DNA of 64,000 bases from positions 4,092,001 through 4,156,000 of the forward strand of contig NC_089443.1 in assembly GCF_026210795.1 (NCBI RefSeq), written 5' to 3'. The stretch's first letter is position 1, and the number at the start of each line of letters is the position of its first letter. The notes beneath the pieces were generated by a model, which saw only the letters and a program-made list of their open reading frames with translations, had not been told where the DNA came from and searched no databases. This DNA is from Rhizophagus irregularis (Eukaryota > Glomeromycota > Glomeromycetes > Glomerales > Glomeraceae). This document shows, piece by piece, positions 11,356 to 22,626 of the stretch. Both the position numbers and the translations under genes were made by a program.

Positions 11356-13885
11356 TAGGGTTGGTAAAGTCAGTCCTAGTCCGGTTTTAGTACTAAAACT
11401 TGCAAGTCCTATCCGATGAATCTACAAACTAAGTCCATATATGATTAGTCCAGAACTTGTGTCCGACCAAGTCCGGTTCTGGACTAGATCCTAAGACTCA
11501 GTCCTAAACCAGTTTAACGTATATCATTTATTATAAATTCTGTATAAAATTTCTTTTTTTTCTATCGTATATGCGTTTTCCTTAAAATTAATATAAAAAC
11601 ATTATAAAAAAACTCAAAAAACTCCAAAAAAATATACTAAAAGTTTTATTTGTATAAATGATGATCAATTGATCATATGTTAATATGTTATACAACGTAA
11701 TACTAAATACTGCGTTTAACAAATAAAACATATATTACTTCAACCGAATTTGTTCACCAATATTATTCTCAACCCAACTTTTTGTACATAACAATGCTCT
11801 TGCAGTCTCAGGACATAAACGATTTCGAACTTTGGTGATTGTATTGCCTGCAACAGAAAATGCTTGTTCACAGGCTACACTTGTGGATTGTATTGCTAAG
11901 TAGTCTTTTGCCATTAGTGAAAGTACCGGAAATTCAGTGGAGTGGGCTTGCCACCAAAGAAGCGCTTTCACATTTTCATCACATGGCAAAGCTAGATATC
12001 TTTCTATTTCAGCAAAATCAGGGCTAGGTGAGGGTGGTAGTATTGTTTCAGCAGTTACTCCTATGCGACGTTTTTTTAGTTGACGAAAATATTCTTGTGA
12101 TGATGTAGAAGGAAGGGAAGTTTGTGATTGTGGCTTTTGGGAAAGATAGAAGGAAAATTGTTCACGTAAGGTGGCAATAGCATTTGTCATTGGTTCACTT
12201 GGTTCAAAAAGAGAAATTTTATTTTGGGGGTCTAATATTGATGAGATGGTAGTATTATTATCAATAATTAACCAGTATTCTTTAAGTTTTTCATTTATTG
12301 AAGCCGCTAACATGTATTGTCTGAATCCATCCTCCCTTTCCACACAATACTTTAGATGATCACGAATTTCATTAAAGTAAAATCAAACATCAGCAATAGT
12401 TGGGTACAATGATCCTGAGAGATTTTTTGTTGCTCTTTCAAGGGGTTCTAAAACGATCACTGTTTCCTTTATTAATAATTAAAAAGGATTTAATTTTGTA
12501 AGTAGTAATAACGAAAAAAAAAGAAATTTGTTATTGAAAAAAAAATATTATTTCATTTTTACCTTTATTTTCATCCATGCTTCAACATCTGGCATTAATT
12601 CACGCACACTATCATGTTTAGCTGCAAGCATTTTCAATGCCGTTTCCATTCGCTGTAACTTACAAAGCATGTAATAGGTGGAGTTCCACCTCGTTTCTAT
12701 GTTTATTTCTGGCCGAAGGTACTCAAGTTTCTCTATAACATATAATTCACGTAATTCATCACATAATAAGACTGAATTTTTAATTTTTGACATTAGTTGT
12801 CGCACTTCTACTATTTCTTGATCAACTATTTCCATTCCTTGCTTAACTGCAAGGCTAAGTATATGTGCTGAACAATGATAATAGCTGAAGGTAAGATTAT
12901 TTAATTCTTTTTCAAATTCTTCTGATAATTTTCGTCCACATACTAACATCGCAGATTCATTATCTGTAGTAAGTGCTAATGCTTTACCTGCTAAGTTGAA
13001 TTCATTAAGAACATTAGTGATTGCTGCTGCCATATTGATTCCTGTATGACGAACTTTAAAGGGAATAATATCAAGTAAAAAATGCCGAAAAACCCAATTT
13101 TGGTCAATATAGTGAATTGTTAGGCCAAGGTATGCTTCGCTACTTATAGTTGATGTCCACATATCAGCAGGTAAGGAAACTTTGCTGGATATTTTTTGTA
13201 AATTATAGCCAATATTAGAACGACGTTCATTAAATTCATCAATAATCATTTCTTTTATTTGATGTCGATCAGGAATTTTGTAACGAGGATCGAAAATATG
13301 CATCATTTCAATAAATTTTTCATTTTCCACAACACTAAAAGGTTGTTGGTTATCAATAATCCAAATAACAACTGCTTTATCTCGCTCTAATTTTTCTTTT
13401 GCAGGCCAAGGATCTGTACATTTGAAATTTAATGTTGTTTGCTTTCTGACCTTTGGAATTGTTATGTTGTGCTTATTTAAAAGATGCCGTTCAATAGTAG
13501 TATTACTTGACTTAATAGAAAATACATAATTGCACCTTTTGCATACAGGTACTTCCGGGTGAGCTGGACTTTGCAATCTACATAATTCCATAGAGGTGAA
13601 GTTTTTCGAGAACTTCCTTCAGTACGTAATATGTTATCCAAAATGTCATCACTCTACAAGTCAACAAAATCGAACACGTCATCTAAACTCATTGTGTAAG
13701 TTTGTACAACAAAAATTAAAAATACTGTGTAATATATATACCAAATGTAAGAACCCTTTTTATTGATTAGGACTCATTTAAAACTAACTCCTTATGTATT
13801 AGTCCAAAAAATCGAACTTAAAGATCTGCAGACTCAGTCTTAGGACTGAGTCTTTAGGTCTGAAATAAGGACTTTACCAACCTTA
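11356..13885 (-). mobile_element. hAT transposon (2.53 kb)
   Basis: The ends are TAGGGTTGGTAAAGTC (left) and GACTTTACCAACCTTA (right), a 16 bp TIR with one mismatch. They are flanked by the 8 bp duplication AGCAGGTC at 11348-11355 and 13886-13893, diagnostic of hAT elements. Subterminal CAGTCCTA/TAGGACTG-type repeats lie just inside both ends. The interior carries one BED-finger/hATC transposase gene on the minus strand. Host sequence is LINE copy B. Confidence 0.92.
11735..13591 (-). CDS. hAT transposase, one intron, one in-frame TGA
   Basis: Exon 1 is 13591-12563 and exon 2 is 12466-11735; the 96 nt intron (12562-12467) starts GTAAAA and ends AAG. Exon 1 has a BED-type finger (C-x2-C near residue 20, then ERHLLNKHN) and the RNase H-like core with DMWTS, TDNESAM and YHCSAHILSL. 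Exon 2 holds LEPLERATKNLSGSLYPTIADV and the C-terminal hATC dimerisation region (DYLAIQSTSVACEQAFSVAGN ... NRLCPETARALLCTKSW). The only visible lesion is TGA at 12385-12383, where a Trp is usual for the family. The protein would cut and paste the element. It may be inactive, or active if the stop is a sequencing artefact. Confidence 0.85.
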
Positions 13886-14215
13886 AGCAGGTCAGGCCAA
13901 TTTGGTCCTTTGATAAGTTCATGGATCTGAACGGAATATGCAGGAATAGAATCTTTGTAAAAACTACAAAATCTACAGGAAATTCGTCTGGATTTCAACA
14001 ATTCTGAGATGCAGGACCATAAAGAATTATTCTTTAATCAGATTCTTCGCGTAGGGGAGGTTTCGCACCATCTTGAAAACAATATGTCAAATTGAGATAA
14101 AGAGACAAAGGAAACAGAGGAATCCATAGGAAGGGAGTTCAACATATATAATATAAAAGCTAATTCTGCAACATCATTATATGAAGAGATCATAGGACAA
14201 GAAAAAATTCCAGAG

Positions 14216-15484
14216 TCAAGAATAAAATTGTCCAGGATTTGAACCCAAGCACCAGACCAAGAGTGAAGTTATAGAATCAATGGCATGTATAGTTTCAGAT
14301 ATATGGAAAGTGGTATCCAAACGTAATGCAAAAATAGGATTTGATATTAGAGTAAGATCAGGTAGTAAGGCAGCAGAACTGTCACAATGTGATAAAGGTG
14401 GTTGCGCAATCGCTAAGTATCTTTCGGGAATATACAGTTCAGAAAAGCCAAGTAAAAATCTAAAATAAGAACATAAAAAAAAAGGAGAAAGCTTCAAATT
14501 AATAATTTGTTGAGAAATATCTACATGTACAGTCATTTGAAAAAGTTGTAAACAACGATAGAAAAATAAAACAGATAAACAAGAACGATGAATTAGTTTT
14601 CTGCCAACAGTTTTTAAAGTCAAAGGGCCGTCATCCATATCAAGGCAATGAAGGGAACAACCAGGACAAGGAGTAATCTCCATTCGGTTATGTGTACTGG
14701 GAATCCAATGAGAAAAGTAAACTATACGAGTTCCAGAATCATCATCAAAGGTATAAAAAGCCCGTCCAAAAACAAGAGAATTTGAGGAGTCTACGCCAAC
14801 AATTCAATAATATTTATTCTGGAGTCGAATATAAGAGGAAGTGTCAATAATATTAACAAATTTTCCGACCAATGAAGATATGAGTGGAGGGATACAAATA
14901 GCATCCTTTTGTTTAGGAAGGTAAGAAGATAGATTGGAAAAGAAGGTAATAATCTGAAACCAAAAAGGAATTTTTCCAGTATTGGCCACCAGGCCCATTT
15001 TTTTAAGGTCATTCCATGTAAATTGGAAATTATAGAACAGGTCCATAACTTGTGTAAGGCACCAAAGAGCAGATTTAAGCCAAGAACGTGTTTCTAAAAC
15101 AGCCAAATCAGAAGATAAAGAGACTAAAGGGCATACTTCATCAGGCATTAAGTCGAGAAAGGTATGGTCAGAAAAATCAAATTGAAGTCCAGATTCGCGA
15201 AGTAGTTTAATGGCTTGAAACAGCCAATTATGACTGACGGAACGACGTTTAGAGGTCCATAGCGAAAAATCTACAATAAGATCAATCGAAGAAGGCCATT
15301 TTAAAGTGAGCTGCAAGGTTCGTAACATAATAAGAACCCAATTTGCCTGTTTGGAATTAGTAAATAAAAATGAAATCCAGGATAGAAAATGACATATAAG
15401 TCGTTCACATAAGGAATCATAAGGATTAGAATCTTTACTAAAGAATCTACTGGTTAGGGCTATTGATGAAAAGGTACGAGCCAC
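14216..15484 (-). pseudogene. LINE RNase H-like and linker region (copy B)
   Basis: Two long frames, 14804-15484 and 14216-14683, are bridged by a segment reading VGVDSSNSLVFGRAFYTF and SHWIPSTHNR. The second has a CPGCSLHC cysteine pair and a region (ALRLDTTFHISETIHAID) that matches copy A. This is the part of a LINE ORF2 between reverse transcriptase and the Cys/His end. Its placement between RT (16749-17783) and the C-terminal domain supports the call. Frameshifts show it is inactive. Confidence 0.5.
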
Positions 15485-15514
15485 AGACAGAGCTTTTCGT
15501 TGAAGACCATAATA

Positions 15515-15943
15515 CAGTTAGACCTTTATGTACCGATACTGTTGTTTTGGGGAAAATATATCGGTATATCAAATTATCATTACATAACCGTCATCAGTGA
15601 ATCATAATGTGGGCCAAAATCACATTCTTGCCAGCATTATGTAAACTTCGGATAGCTAATATATTAAAATGTCATGTGATTTGGATGGAACCTTTATGTT
15701 AACTCTGGCCAAATTTATAGTGTTGACCTGAATTAATACCAGTGTAACCTAAAGTATTGGTATATCTTACTATGTATTAATTATAAAGGGGCAAAGAAAA
15801 GTATCTGTACATGTTACATCGTGAAACCATATATAATATCGGTACAACGAGATTTTTTTATTAATTGTGAAACAGGACATAGAAAATTTATCGGTACAGG
15901 CAATTATTGGTACATAGGATATCAGTACATAGAGGTCTGATTG
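15515..15943. mobile_element. pogo/Tigger-like MITE in LINE copy B
   Basis: The ends CAGTTAGACCTTTATGTACC and the inverse of AGAGGTCTGATTG are flanked by TA (15513-15514 and 15944-15945). The TIR resembles the CAGTCAGAACTCGATATA ends at 50501 and 60642. The interior is non-coding and rich in CGGTACA/TATCGGTA steps. Confidence 0.75.
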
Positions 15944-15972
15944 TATCCATTAGCAATTCGCATAATCTGTGA

Positions 15973-16748
15973 TAGAGATCGGAAAAGATTTGATTAAAAT
16001 CGAAACTATCGAAAATCGATAAGAATCGATTTTAAATTGAATCTCGAATAAAAATCGCATCTACTTATTGTGGCGCAGTTTCGTTAATTTGACCGTAAAT
16101 TATTATTTGTTCATAATAGTTAATTTTGGCCAAATTTATAATTCCGCCCGCGAATCACGTGATGGAACACAAACTTCCTAAAAAGGAAATTTTATCTCCC
16201 AATAAAATTCAAGTTGCCATCACACAAGGTTGTACAAATTTTCAAAAAAGAAAATTTGTTTGTCGATCAGACGATCACTGTAATTTTTGTAATCACGTGA
16301 TATATGTTTAAACACACAACCACCCTAGCATCGCCTCCAAAAAATAGTAGCCGGTTCTAATTTGCCAGGTTACATATATTATTGAGAGGTGATAAATAAT
16401 ACGTGACATTTAGTACTTTACGTATAAAAAATTTTCTAAGTCCTCAGAATAATTATAAAATTAAAGAAACGTTAAGGTGTGACATTATGTGATGAATTCC
16501 TAACCCTTAATCCCCTTACCCTAATCCTAATCCTAATCCCCTTACCCTAATCCCAACCCTAATCCTAACCCTAACACTAAAGAACTGGCAAAATAATCTG
16601 GCTACCATTTCTTGGAGACGACGCTATGGTCGTCTTAAACACACCTATTATAAATAGTATAAAAAAAAATTGGTATTTGCGAAACGATTAATTGCGATTA
16701 ATCAATTTTAGAATCGATTCTAATAATGGGAATCAATTCCAATCCCTA
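15973..16748. mobile_element. hAT MITE (TAGRGATYGGAA ends)
   Basis: Ends TAGAGATCGGAA and (inverse) TAGGGATTGGAA, with an ATCTGTGA duplication at 15965-15972 and 16749-16756. A 216 bp relative with the same termini lies at 54869-55084. The interior contains a telomere-like tract and the small frame 16126-16311, which has no recognisable motif. Confidence 0.85.
16498..16585 (+). repeat. Degenerate telomere-like (CCCTAA) tract
   Basis: A run of CCTAACCC, CCCTAATCC, CCCCTTACCC and CCTAACCCTAACAC steps, an imperfect CCCTAA array within the hAT MITE. It is interstitial, not a chromosome end, because LINE sequence continues on both sides. Confidence 0.75.
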
Positions 16749-17783
16749 ATCTGTGATTCTGATAAGTATAATACTTGAGACCGGAATTGTAGAATGAAGA
16801 TAAGCCAATTGAGCAGGTGACAATTTCTTGAATCGCACAGAACTGACAAAAAAAGAATAAATATCTTTAAGTTGTGAAAGAACAAAATTAGGGGATCCTT
16901 GTAAATTAAACCAAACCCCTAAAAAATGAAAGGATGAAGACAATCTCAGAGCCTGTAATGAAAAGCTTATAGAAGAAAGATGATCCAGAATTTCAGACTC
17001 CAATTGAAATGAAATTAAATTGTTGTTGGCTGAAGACGAGATCAACTCATATTTCGAAAAGTTCGCTGTGATATTATTTAAAAAATAAAAATCACGGGCT
17101 ATGGAAAGTAATTGTTCTAAGCCCGACAAAGAAGAGGCAATCAACGTGGAATTATCCAAATAAGTAAGCTGAGTAATGGGTATGGCAAGATTTTCATTAT
17201 TATTAATGTTCAGAATGTCGGTAGGGATACCAGAGCTCCATATATAAAGGGAAATTGCTGATAATGACAATTTGGTCAAAAGGGGATCAAAGTAAATAGT
17301 CCAAAGGAGCGGAGAAATAACCTCGCCTTGATCAATTCCTATTAAGAGGTCATACGATTCAGTTTTGCCAAAAGGAGTCAAGATTCTATTTTTCCTGAAA
17401 GTAAATAAACTAACTATAAAGTCAGAAAGATTAAAAGAAAATTTTAAATGGTCAAAATAAAGCCAAAGCATATGCAAATCTATAGAGTCAAATGCTTTGG
17501 AAATGTCTTGACTTAAAATCCACAATTCTTGAGGGAGTTGTAAAACACGATGACTTTTCATAATGCCATCAAGAATATTGATAGGGGTGTTGACAGATGA
17601 ACCAGGAAGTCCAGCAAAATTATTGCCAGTGAGTACTTGATGTTGAGACATAACTCGAGAAAGATGATCGGTAACAATTTTAACCATTAATTTTCTAGCA
17701 GTTTCCAACAAAGTAATTGGCCAGGTGTTTTTTAATAGGCATTCGAACTCATGAGGTTTAGGTATAGGGACAATAGAAGCCAA
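16749..17783 (-). pseudogene. LINE reverse transcriptase (copy B)
   Basis: A 345-aa frame contains RT motifs: TWPITLLETARKLMVKIV (motif 1/2 region), the catalytic segment LSQDISKAFDSIDLHML (the AFDSI aspartate motif), GIDQGEVISPLLW (the QG..SPLLW motif), and LTYLDNSTLIASS where YADD normally sits. YLDN lacks the second catalytic aspartate, so the enzyme should be inactive. The frame starts after the endonuclease and RT N-terminal parts at 18018-19400. Confidence 0.8.
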
Positions 17784-18017
17784 ATGCCAATCCTTAGGTA
17801 TATCAGGATCCCGAGCAATACTGAAATAGGTAACAAGAAATAACGCGTAGAATAGGCTAAAATAATCATGAAAATCTTTCCTTTTTTAGATAAATTTTGA
17901 TAACGTTGGTAAGAAATATATTACTTTATTTAGTAACTGACTGACATTATCATAATTCCAACCCTGAAAAAATGCGTAGAGCTAATAGTAAAATTTTGCC
18001 AATTTCCTATGACCTAT

Positions 18018-19400
18018 TTATATATTGTTCAGGGTCCTGGTATATCCGATGACCGATGACGCTAAACATGAGTTCATTAATTTGCATAAGTAAAGGATTG
18101 CCTCAGAAGAGAGTAATCTGAACCATTCATAAGGAATGGATGAGAGGCCAGGAGCTTTGTGGTTTAGAGAATTATTAATAATGGCTAGAAGTTCAACTTC
18201 AGTGATGGGTGCCATAACCATTGAATATATATCAGGATCAATTGAAGAAATAGGGGCATAGCGACTTTTTCATCGATCAGGGAGGTCTTCAAGATTCTTA
18301 AATGGAGATTTACTAGGACCAACTACATTTTGGAAGTGCCTAATGGCAGCCTTATAAATGTCATCAGGTGCAATCAACAATTGGGATTACCAGGGATATC
18401 TGTAATAAGTATTCAGTCCAAAACAATGCTTCGTTTTTCTCGATTCAAAGAGCTGCGGATGAATTTTCCTTTATCTTCATAGAAATTGGAGTTCTGTTCA
18501 GCAATAGCAGCTTTCATAGCAACTTGCTTATGATTATCAAATTCTAAAGTGACTTTTCCAGAAATAAACCTTTTAATGGTTCGTAAAAAGGTTTGAAATT
18601 TCGTCAAGAAAGTCGGAAAGTCTAAATGCAAAGTTATAAAAACTGAATAAAGTGTAGTAGGAATAGGAAGGGAATCAATAAAGGCAGACTGATCAGGAAA
18701 TAAATCCGTGAATTCTCTACAAAAGGATGGAAAAAATCGATTCCAAGAAAAATAGAGGTCAGAAATTGAAAAAATTTTAAAAAGTGAACTAATATAATGA
18801 TCCAATTTCTGACTAAGATGGATAAAAGGTCTGAGTTTGAATGGAACTACTTGAAGCTTGTTTAAAGAAATTATTCGTTTGGAAAAAGCACGGCGAGCGG
18901 CGGTAAGTAAGGTGGATTTTAGCCGATACCATTCTTGATTTAGGTATCCATCACCCTTAGAGTAAGCAGGTTTCTTAAGACCAGAATCCACTTCTGCAGT
19001 AAAAAGAATCTTTTGTTCAGGAAGAGCAACATAAACATTATATTCAGTACGGAATCTTGAACATTGTTTTAAATAACTCGGAGCACGTAAATCACGAATA
19101 TTAAGGAAATCAAAAAATCCAATTAATAAAAAATGATCAGAACTAAAAGTATCTAAAGAATCTAAAATATGAGACCATAAATGAGCCGCAGGAAAAGCAG
19201 AAGAAGTCCAAAGATAATCCAAACAGGATAAATGATTAGAACTCGAAGATCAAAAAGTGGGTAATGGAAAGAAAGAAGAATCAAAAGCACACAAATCATC
19301 AAATTGATGTGAATGTAAATATCAAAATAAAGGGTTAATAGGAGATAAAATAGTTGGATCAGAAATATTCTTGAGGTAACCATCAAATTCAGCATTCAGG
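18018..19400 (-). pseudogene. LINE endonuclease C-terminus and RT N-terminus (copy B)
   Basis: From the Polinton junction, the frame NAEFDGYLKNISDPTILSP continues the endonuclease GDFNA-type motif. After a frameshift near 19162-19222, 18413-19222 carries LWSHILDSLDTFSSDHFLL, whose SDH is the endonuclease catalytic histidine motif. The 18018-18221 frame has TEVELLAIINNSLNHKAPGLSS, typical of the region before RT motif 1. Three frames are needed, so this is a decayed ORF2. Confidence 0.65.
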
Positions 19401-19405
19401 TTACC
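19401..19405. repeat. Target duplication of the Polinton, left (TTACC)
   Basis: TTACC here and at 34560-34564 flank the TIRs. Joining the outer sequences with one copy gives a continuous LINE endonuclease frame (LLGGNLNAEF on the minus strand), which confirms the insertion point. Confidence 0.85.
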
Positions 19406-19892
19406 GTCGTCGGGCTGGTAGTGTAGTCACTACGTTCCTCCACCTCGGCCAGGGGCCTCGCAGTACCTACATCCCCCCTCCGTGGGGCAGGTTTACCTGC
19501 CACAGTACCATGGTCTGCCACGGTATTTTTCCACTTTTTTTTTTTCTACATTTTTTCTTATATATAACTTACTATGACAACTATGGCAACTATGGCAGAC
19601 TACTTAAAAACGGAATAAAAATGCGAATAAAGCCAAAATCAGACAGAATTTCCTGCAATAGTACCTGCCATAGTACGAAAAACCTTATAATAATACTATG
19701 GCAGCCTTAGTCAGCCCCTCAGACCCCAAAACCCGATTCACGCTATGATTACCCTTTATATACTCACCTAGACCCTCCAAGTATGATTCCCTATGTCCTG
19801 AACTATGGCACCCGAACTATGGCAGCCGAACTATGACCACTTACCCCCGTCAGAAAAAATATATTCGGCAATTGAAGATTAGGTAACTATAA
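19406..19892 (+). repeat. Left 487 bp terminal inverted repeat
   Basis: Matches the inverse of 34073-34559 with only a few mismatches (for example GCAAT/GCCAT and CCCCC/CTCCC). It contains a terminal hairpin (GTAGTG-TAGT-CACTAC, 19418-19433), many ACTATGGCA/TGCCATAGT nonamers and a promoter-like AATTGAAGAT near the inner edge. The ORF across 19510-19710 is duplicated in both TIRs but has no plausible start context, so I do not call it. Confidence 0.92.
19870..19879 (+). promoter_or_regulatory. AATTGAAGAT motif before the helicase gene
   Basis: Exact copy inside the left TIR, 41 nt before the ATG at 19921. Confidence 0.55.
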
Positions 19893-19920
19893 ATTAGTAC
19901 TCGATTTGATAGAACAAAAA

Positions 19921-22584
19921 ATGGCCGCTCAAGTTCCAGCAATCTTTAACCCCAACAACCGTTTCTTCTACGATGACCTTCTTAAAAAATGTGTAGGTAC
20001 ACACACGAAAGAAAGCGTCAATTCAGCAATCTTGGCTTCTGTGGCTTTCATCACCACAAAATCCGGCATGTGGATTAGAAAAAAGAAGGCTTACAATGGA
20101 AGCATATACTTCGAGTTCGCCGCAGATCTTAAGGGGATTTCTACTAAGCACAAGGTAATTATTCGGTCAGATACCGGAGAAGACAGTGACGTGACCACAT
20201 CCACCAAATTAAAGGATCTTCTTCTCCAAGCATCAATCGCAAAGATCTGTTATACAGATGTAAACTTCATGCCTTATCCCCCAAATGCGCCAAAGTATAA
20301 TCCTGAATTCTTCAATCTCTTCCTAGGTTTCAGGGCCCAACCCGCTAAGCGCATCAAACCAAACCTAGTTAATCCAATCATCCGACACGTTCATGAGGTA
20401 TGGTGTGCAGAGGACAAGCAATTAACTATATACATCCTCAACTGGCTCGCATTTCTAATTCAAAATCCAGACAAAAAACCCGGTACAGCAATTATCATGC
20501 GCAGTCCCCCCAGATGTGGTAAGAATATCTTAACCGATTTTATCGGAGAACGTATTCTCGGCCGTGAAAACTTCCTTTCCACTACGCGTCTTGAAGATGT
20601 AATGGGAAGGTTCAATGCGGCTGTTCGTGCCAAAAAACTTATCATCCTCAATGAATGCGATATGTCAGGCAAGGAATGGCACGGGGCAAACAACCGACTC
20701 AAGAGTTTAATCACCGAGCCTTACATCTCTATTGAGGAAAAGGGGATAGATGTGAAGGTTATTGATGACTTTGCTGGCTACATGATCCTCAGTAATCATG
20801 CTATGCCAATCCGCATAGAAATGGGAGATGAAAGATTTGTAGCTCTCAACGTCTCAGCCAAATATAAGGGCAATAGAGAATACTTCGGTTCTCTCGTAAA
20901 AGTATTAGAAAATCCGGATACAGCCAGTTCCTTCATGTCCTATCTACTTAGCCGAGACTTAACTGGCTTCAATCCCCGATCTATTCCTGATACTCAAATG
21001 AAACGGGAGTTAATTGAAGCAAGTATCCCGAATCCCCAGCGTTTTATACAATATTACCTTGAAATGATGTGGCCCGACAATTGCGACACACTTGAAATCC
21101 CGTGTACAAATTTCTATAGCACTTACCAGAATTGGTGCAGTGAGAAGGGTGAAAACAAAACACTAAGTGACAATAAATTCGGTATGGAGATTAAACAATT
21201 CGCCCCTAAAATACGTGTAAGCCGCTCAGGTACCCGAATAAACTATTACATACTAGATAAAGCAAAAATCGTGGAGAATTTTAGTAAAGTAATCCAAGAT
21301 GTACAAGACGTACAGGAAGCACCAGTAGAGGGAGTAGAGTTAGTTGCCGAGAAACCCGCTGAGGAAAAACCCGCTGAGAAAAAACCCAAACCCGCTGAGG
21401 AAAAACCCACTGAGAAAAAACCCGAACCCGCTGAGGAAAAACCCACTGAGAAAAAACCCGAACCCGCTGAGGAAAAACCCGCTGAGAAAAAACCCGAACC
21501 CGCTGAGAAAAAACCCACTGAGAAAAAACCCAAACCCGCTGAGGAAAAACCCACTGAGAAAAAACCCGAACCCGCTGAGGAAAAACCCGCTGAGAAAAAA
21601 CCCGAACCCGCTGAGGAAAAACCTGCACCTGTAATTCGCAAGACTCCTCCACCGCTTCCACCCAAGCCTGACCACTTAAAAGAACGTCCACAAGAGTTAA
21701 GAAAAGAACAACCAGATCCCGATGAAGATACTAATGAGTCAAACACCGATAAATCTATAGATAACTTTTCAGATTGTTATTTATCTGACGAGGAACCCGA
21801 CCAAGAAGAACCTATCCCCGAGCCAGATAACTACGACGTTTTAGATGACTTGCTATCTGACTCAGATTTTACAACTGTGAACCCAGCTGCTGAACAACAA
21901 CCCGAGTATCCCGCAGAATCTTCTGCATCTGTCACTAAGCCTGACCCAGAACCGGCTTCTGAAGAGCAATTTATCCCAGAACCCGACACAGAACCAGAAG
22001 TTGACCGGGATCCTGAACCAAAGGAAGGCACTCGAGCGCACTGGGCTTGGCAAGAAAGACACCGATGGGATCGCAAATCATGGGTTAAAAATTTAAAGGA
22101 CCAGGTCTTCAATGATCTCTACAATACAGGTAAGGAATTATGGGCCAAGTACCAAGATGCGTCAGACGAATATGACTGGGAAATACTCGCGTTTGAAATA
22201 GAGGAATGTCCCACAACGCGTATTGAGGACGAGTACCAGTACTACCTTATGGAGGTAGTAGACCGCTTCAAGGACTGGATTGAATATAATGGATACTTAC
22301 CTAAAATACCTAGCCGTAAAGAACTCGCAGATTTAATAAGAATATACAAGGAGAATCGTAATGCCGAGATTATTCCCACCCCCTCTGGTTATGAAACTAT
22401 GAGGGCAGATAAGGGTAAAGCGCGAGAGATCCCCGAGGAACGTCCAAAAACTGATATGGAACGTGAATGGGAGGCTCCAATGGAATCATCGATGACTGGG
22501 ACGAAGAGGATACTGAGGGCGCTATCAACGACATATTGTAAGCGCTATTTGAGATTATTTCTTTTTTTTTTCGTATATATATAG
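19921..22584 (+). CDS. SF3/DUF5906-type helicase with KP-rich repeat
   Basis: Start placed at ATG 19921 (the frame is open from 19906). The Walker A-like segment SPPRCGKNILTDF is near residues 195-207. KLIILNECD (Walker B region), LITEPYISIEEKG and GYMILSNHAMP (motif C with the SN sensor) follow by residue about 295. This order is typical of virus and plasmid helicases of the DUF5906/D5-like group, which unwind DNA at replication. Residues about 475-573 are a tandem KPAEEKPAEKKPEP repeat, then a long acidic disordered tail. No primase motif was seen upstream. Near 22485 the acidic tail appears to move to another frame (GIIDDWDEEDTEGAINDIL), so the last about 20 residues of the long frame may be a frameshift product. 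Confidence 0.82.
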   Translation: MAAQVPAIFNPNNRFFYDDLLKKCVGTHTKESVNSAILASVAFITTKSGMWIRKKKAYNGSIYFEFAADLKGISTKHKVIIRSDTGEDSDVTTSTKLKDLLLQASIAKICYTDVNFMPYPPNAPKYNPEFFNLFLGFRAQPAKRIKPNLVNPIIRHVHEVWCAEDKQLTIYILNWLAFLIQNPDKKPGTAIIMRSPPRCGKNILTDFIGERILGRENFLSTTRLEDVMGRFNAAVRAKKLIILNECDMSGKEWHGANNRLKSLITEPYISIEEKGIDVKVIDDFAGYMILSNHAMPIRIEMGDERFVALNVSAKYKGNREYFGSLVKVLENPDTASSFMSYLLSRDLTGFNPRSIPDTQMKRELIEASIPNPQRFIQYYLEMMWPDNCDTLEIPCTNFYSTYQNWCSEKGENKTLSDNKFGMEIKQFAPKIRVSRSGTRINYYILDKAKIVENFSKVIQDVQDVQEAPVEGVELVAEKPAEEKPAEKKPKPAEEKPTEKKPEPAEEKPTEKKPEPAEEKPAEKKPEPAEKKPTEKKPKPAEEKPTEKKPEPAEEKPAEKKPEPAEEKPAPVIRKTPPPLPPKPDHLKERPQELRKEQPDPDEDTNESNTDKSIDNFSDCYLSDEEPDQEEPIPEPDNYDVLDDLLSDSDFTTVNPAAEQQPEYPAESSASVTKPDPEPASEEQFIPEPDTEPEVDRDPEPKEGTRAHWAWQERHRWDRKSWVKNLKDQVFNDLYNTGKELWAKYQDASDEYDWEILAFEIEECPTTRIEDEYQYYLMEVVDRFKDWIEYNGYLPKIPSRKELADLIRIYKENRNAEIIPTPSGYETMRADKGKAREIPEERPKTDMEREWEAPMESSMTGTKRILRALSTTYCKRYLRLFLFFFVYI
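21344..21640 (+). repeat. In-frame coding minisatellite (KPAEEKP/KPTEKKPEP)
   Basis: Tandem GAGGAAAAACCCGCT / GAGAAAAAACCCGAA steps in the helicase gene. Repeats are a multiple of three, so length changes stay in frame. Long antisense ORFs here are shadows of this repeat. Confidence 0.85.
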
Positions 22585-22599
22585 AAAGATATTATTTAT

Positions 22600-22609
22600 A
22601 GTTGAAGAC
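22600..22609 (+). promoter_or_regulatory. AGTTGAAGAC motif before PolB
   Basis: Variant of the shared motif, 17 nt before ATG 22627, closer than at other genes. Confidence 0.35.
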
Positions 22610-22626
22610 AAATCATATACATAAAA

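Noticed and set aside
16126-16311. 61-aa ORF with CNFCNH
   Set aside because: Located in a non-autonomous hAT MITE. The cysteines fall in a low-complexity end, and there are no conserved finger spacings.
19510-19710. ORF in both Polinton TIRs (also 34255-34566)
   Set aside because: A product of TIR sequence with low complexity; no motif, and it overlaps iterons and the promoter-like motif.
21246-21746. Long antisense ORFs rich in SAGSGFFS / FPQRVRVF
   Set aside because: Shadows of the in-frame KP-rich repeat of the helicase gene.
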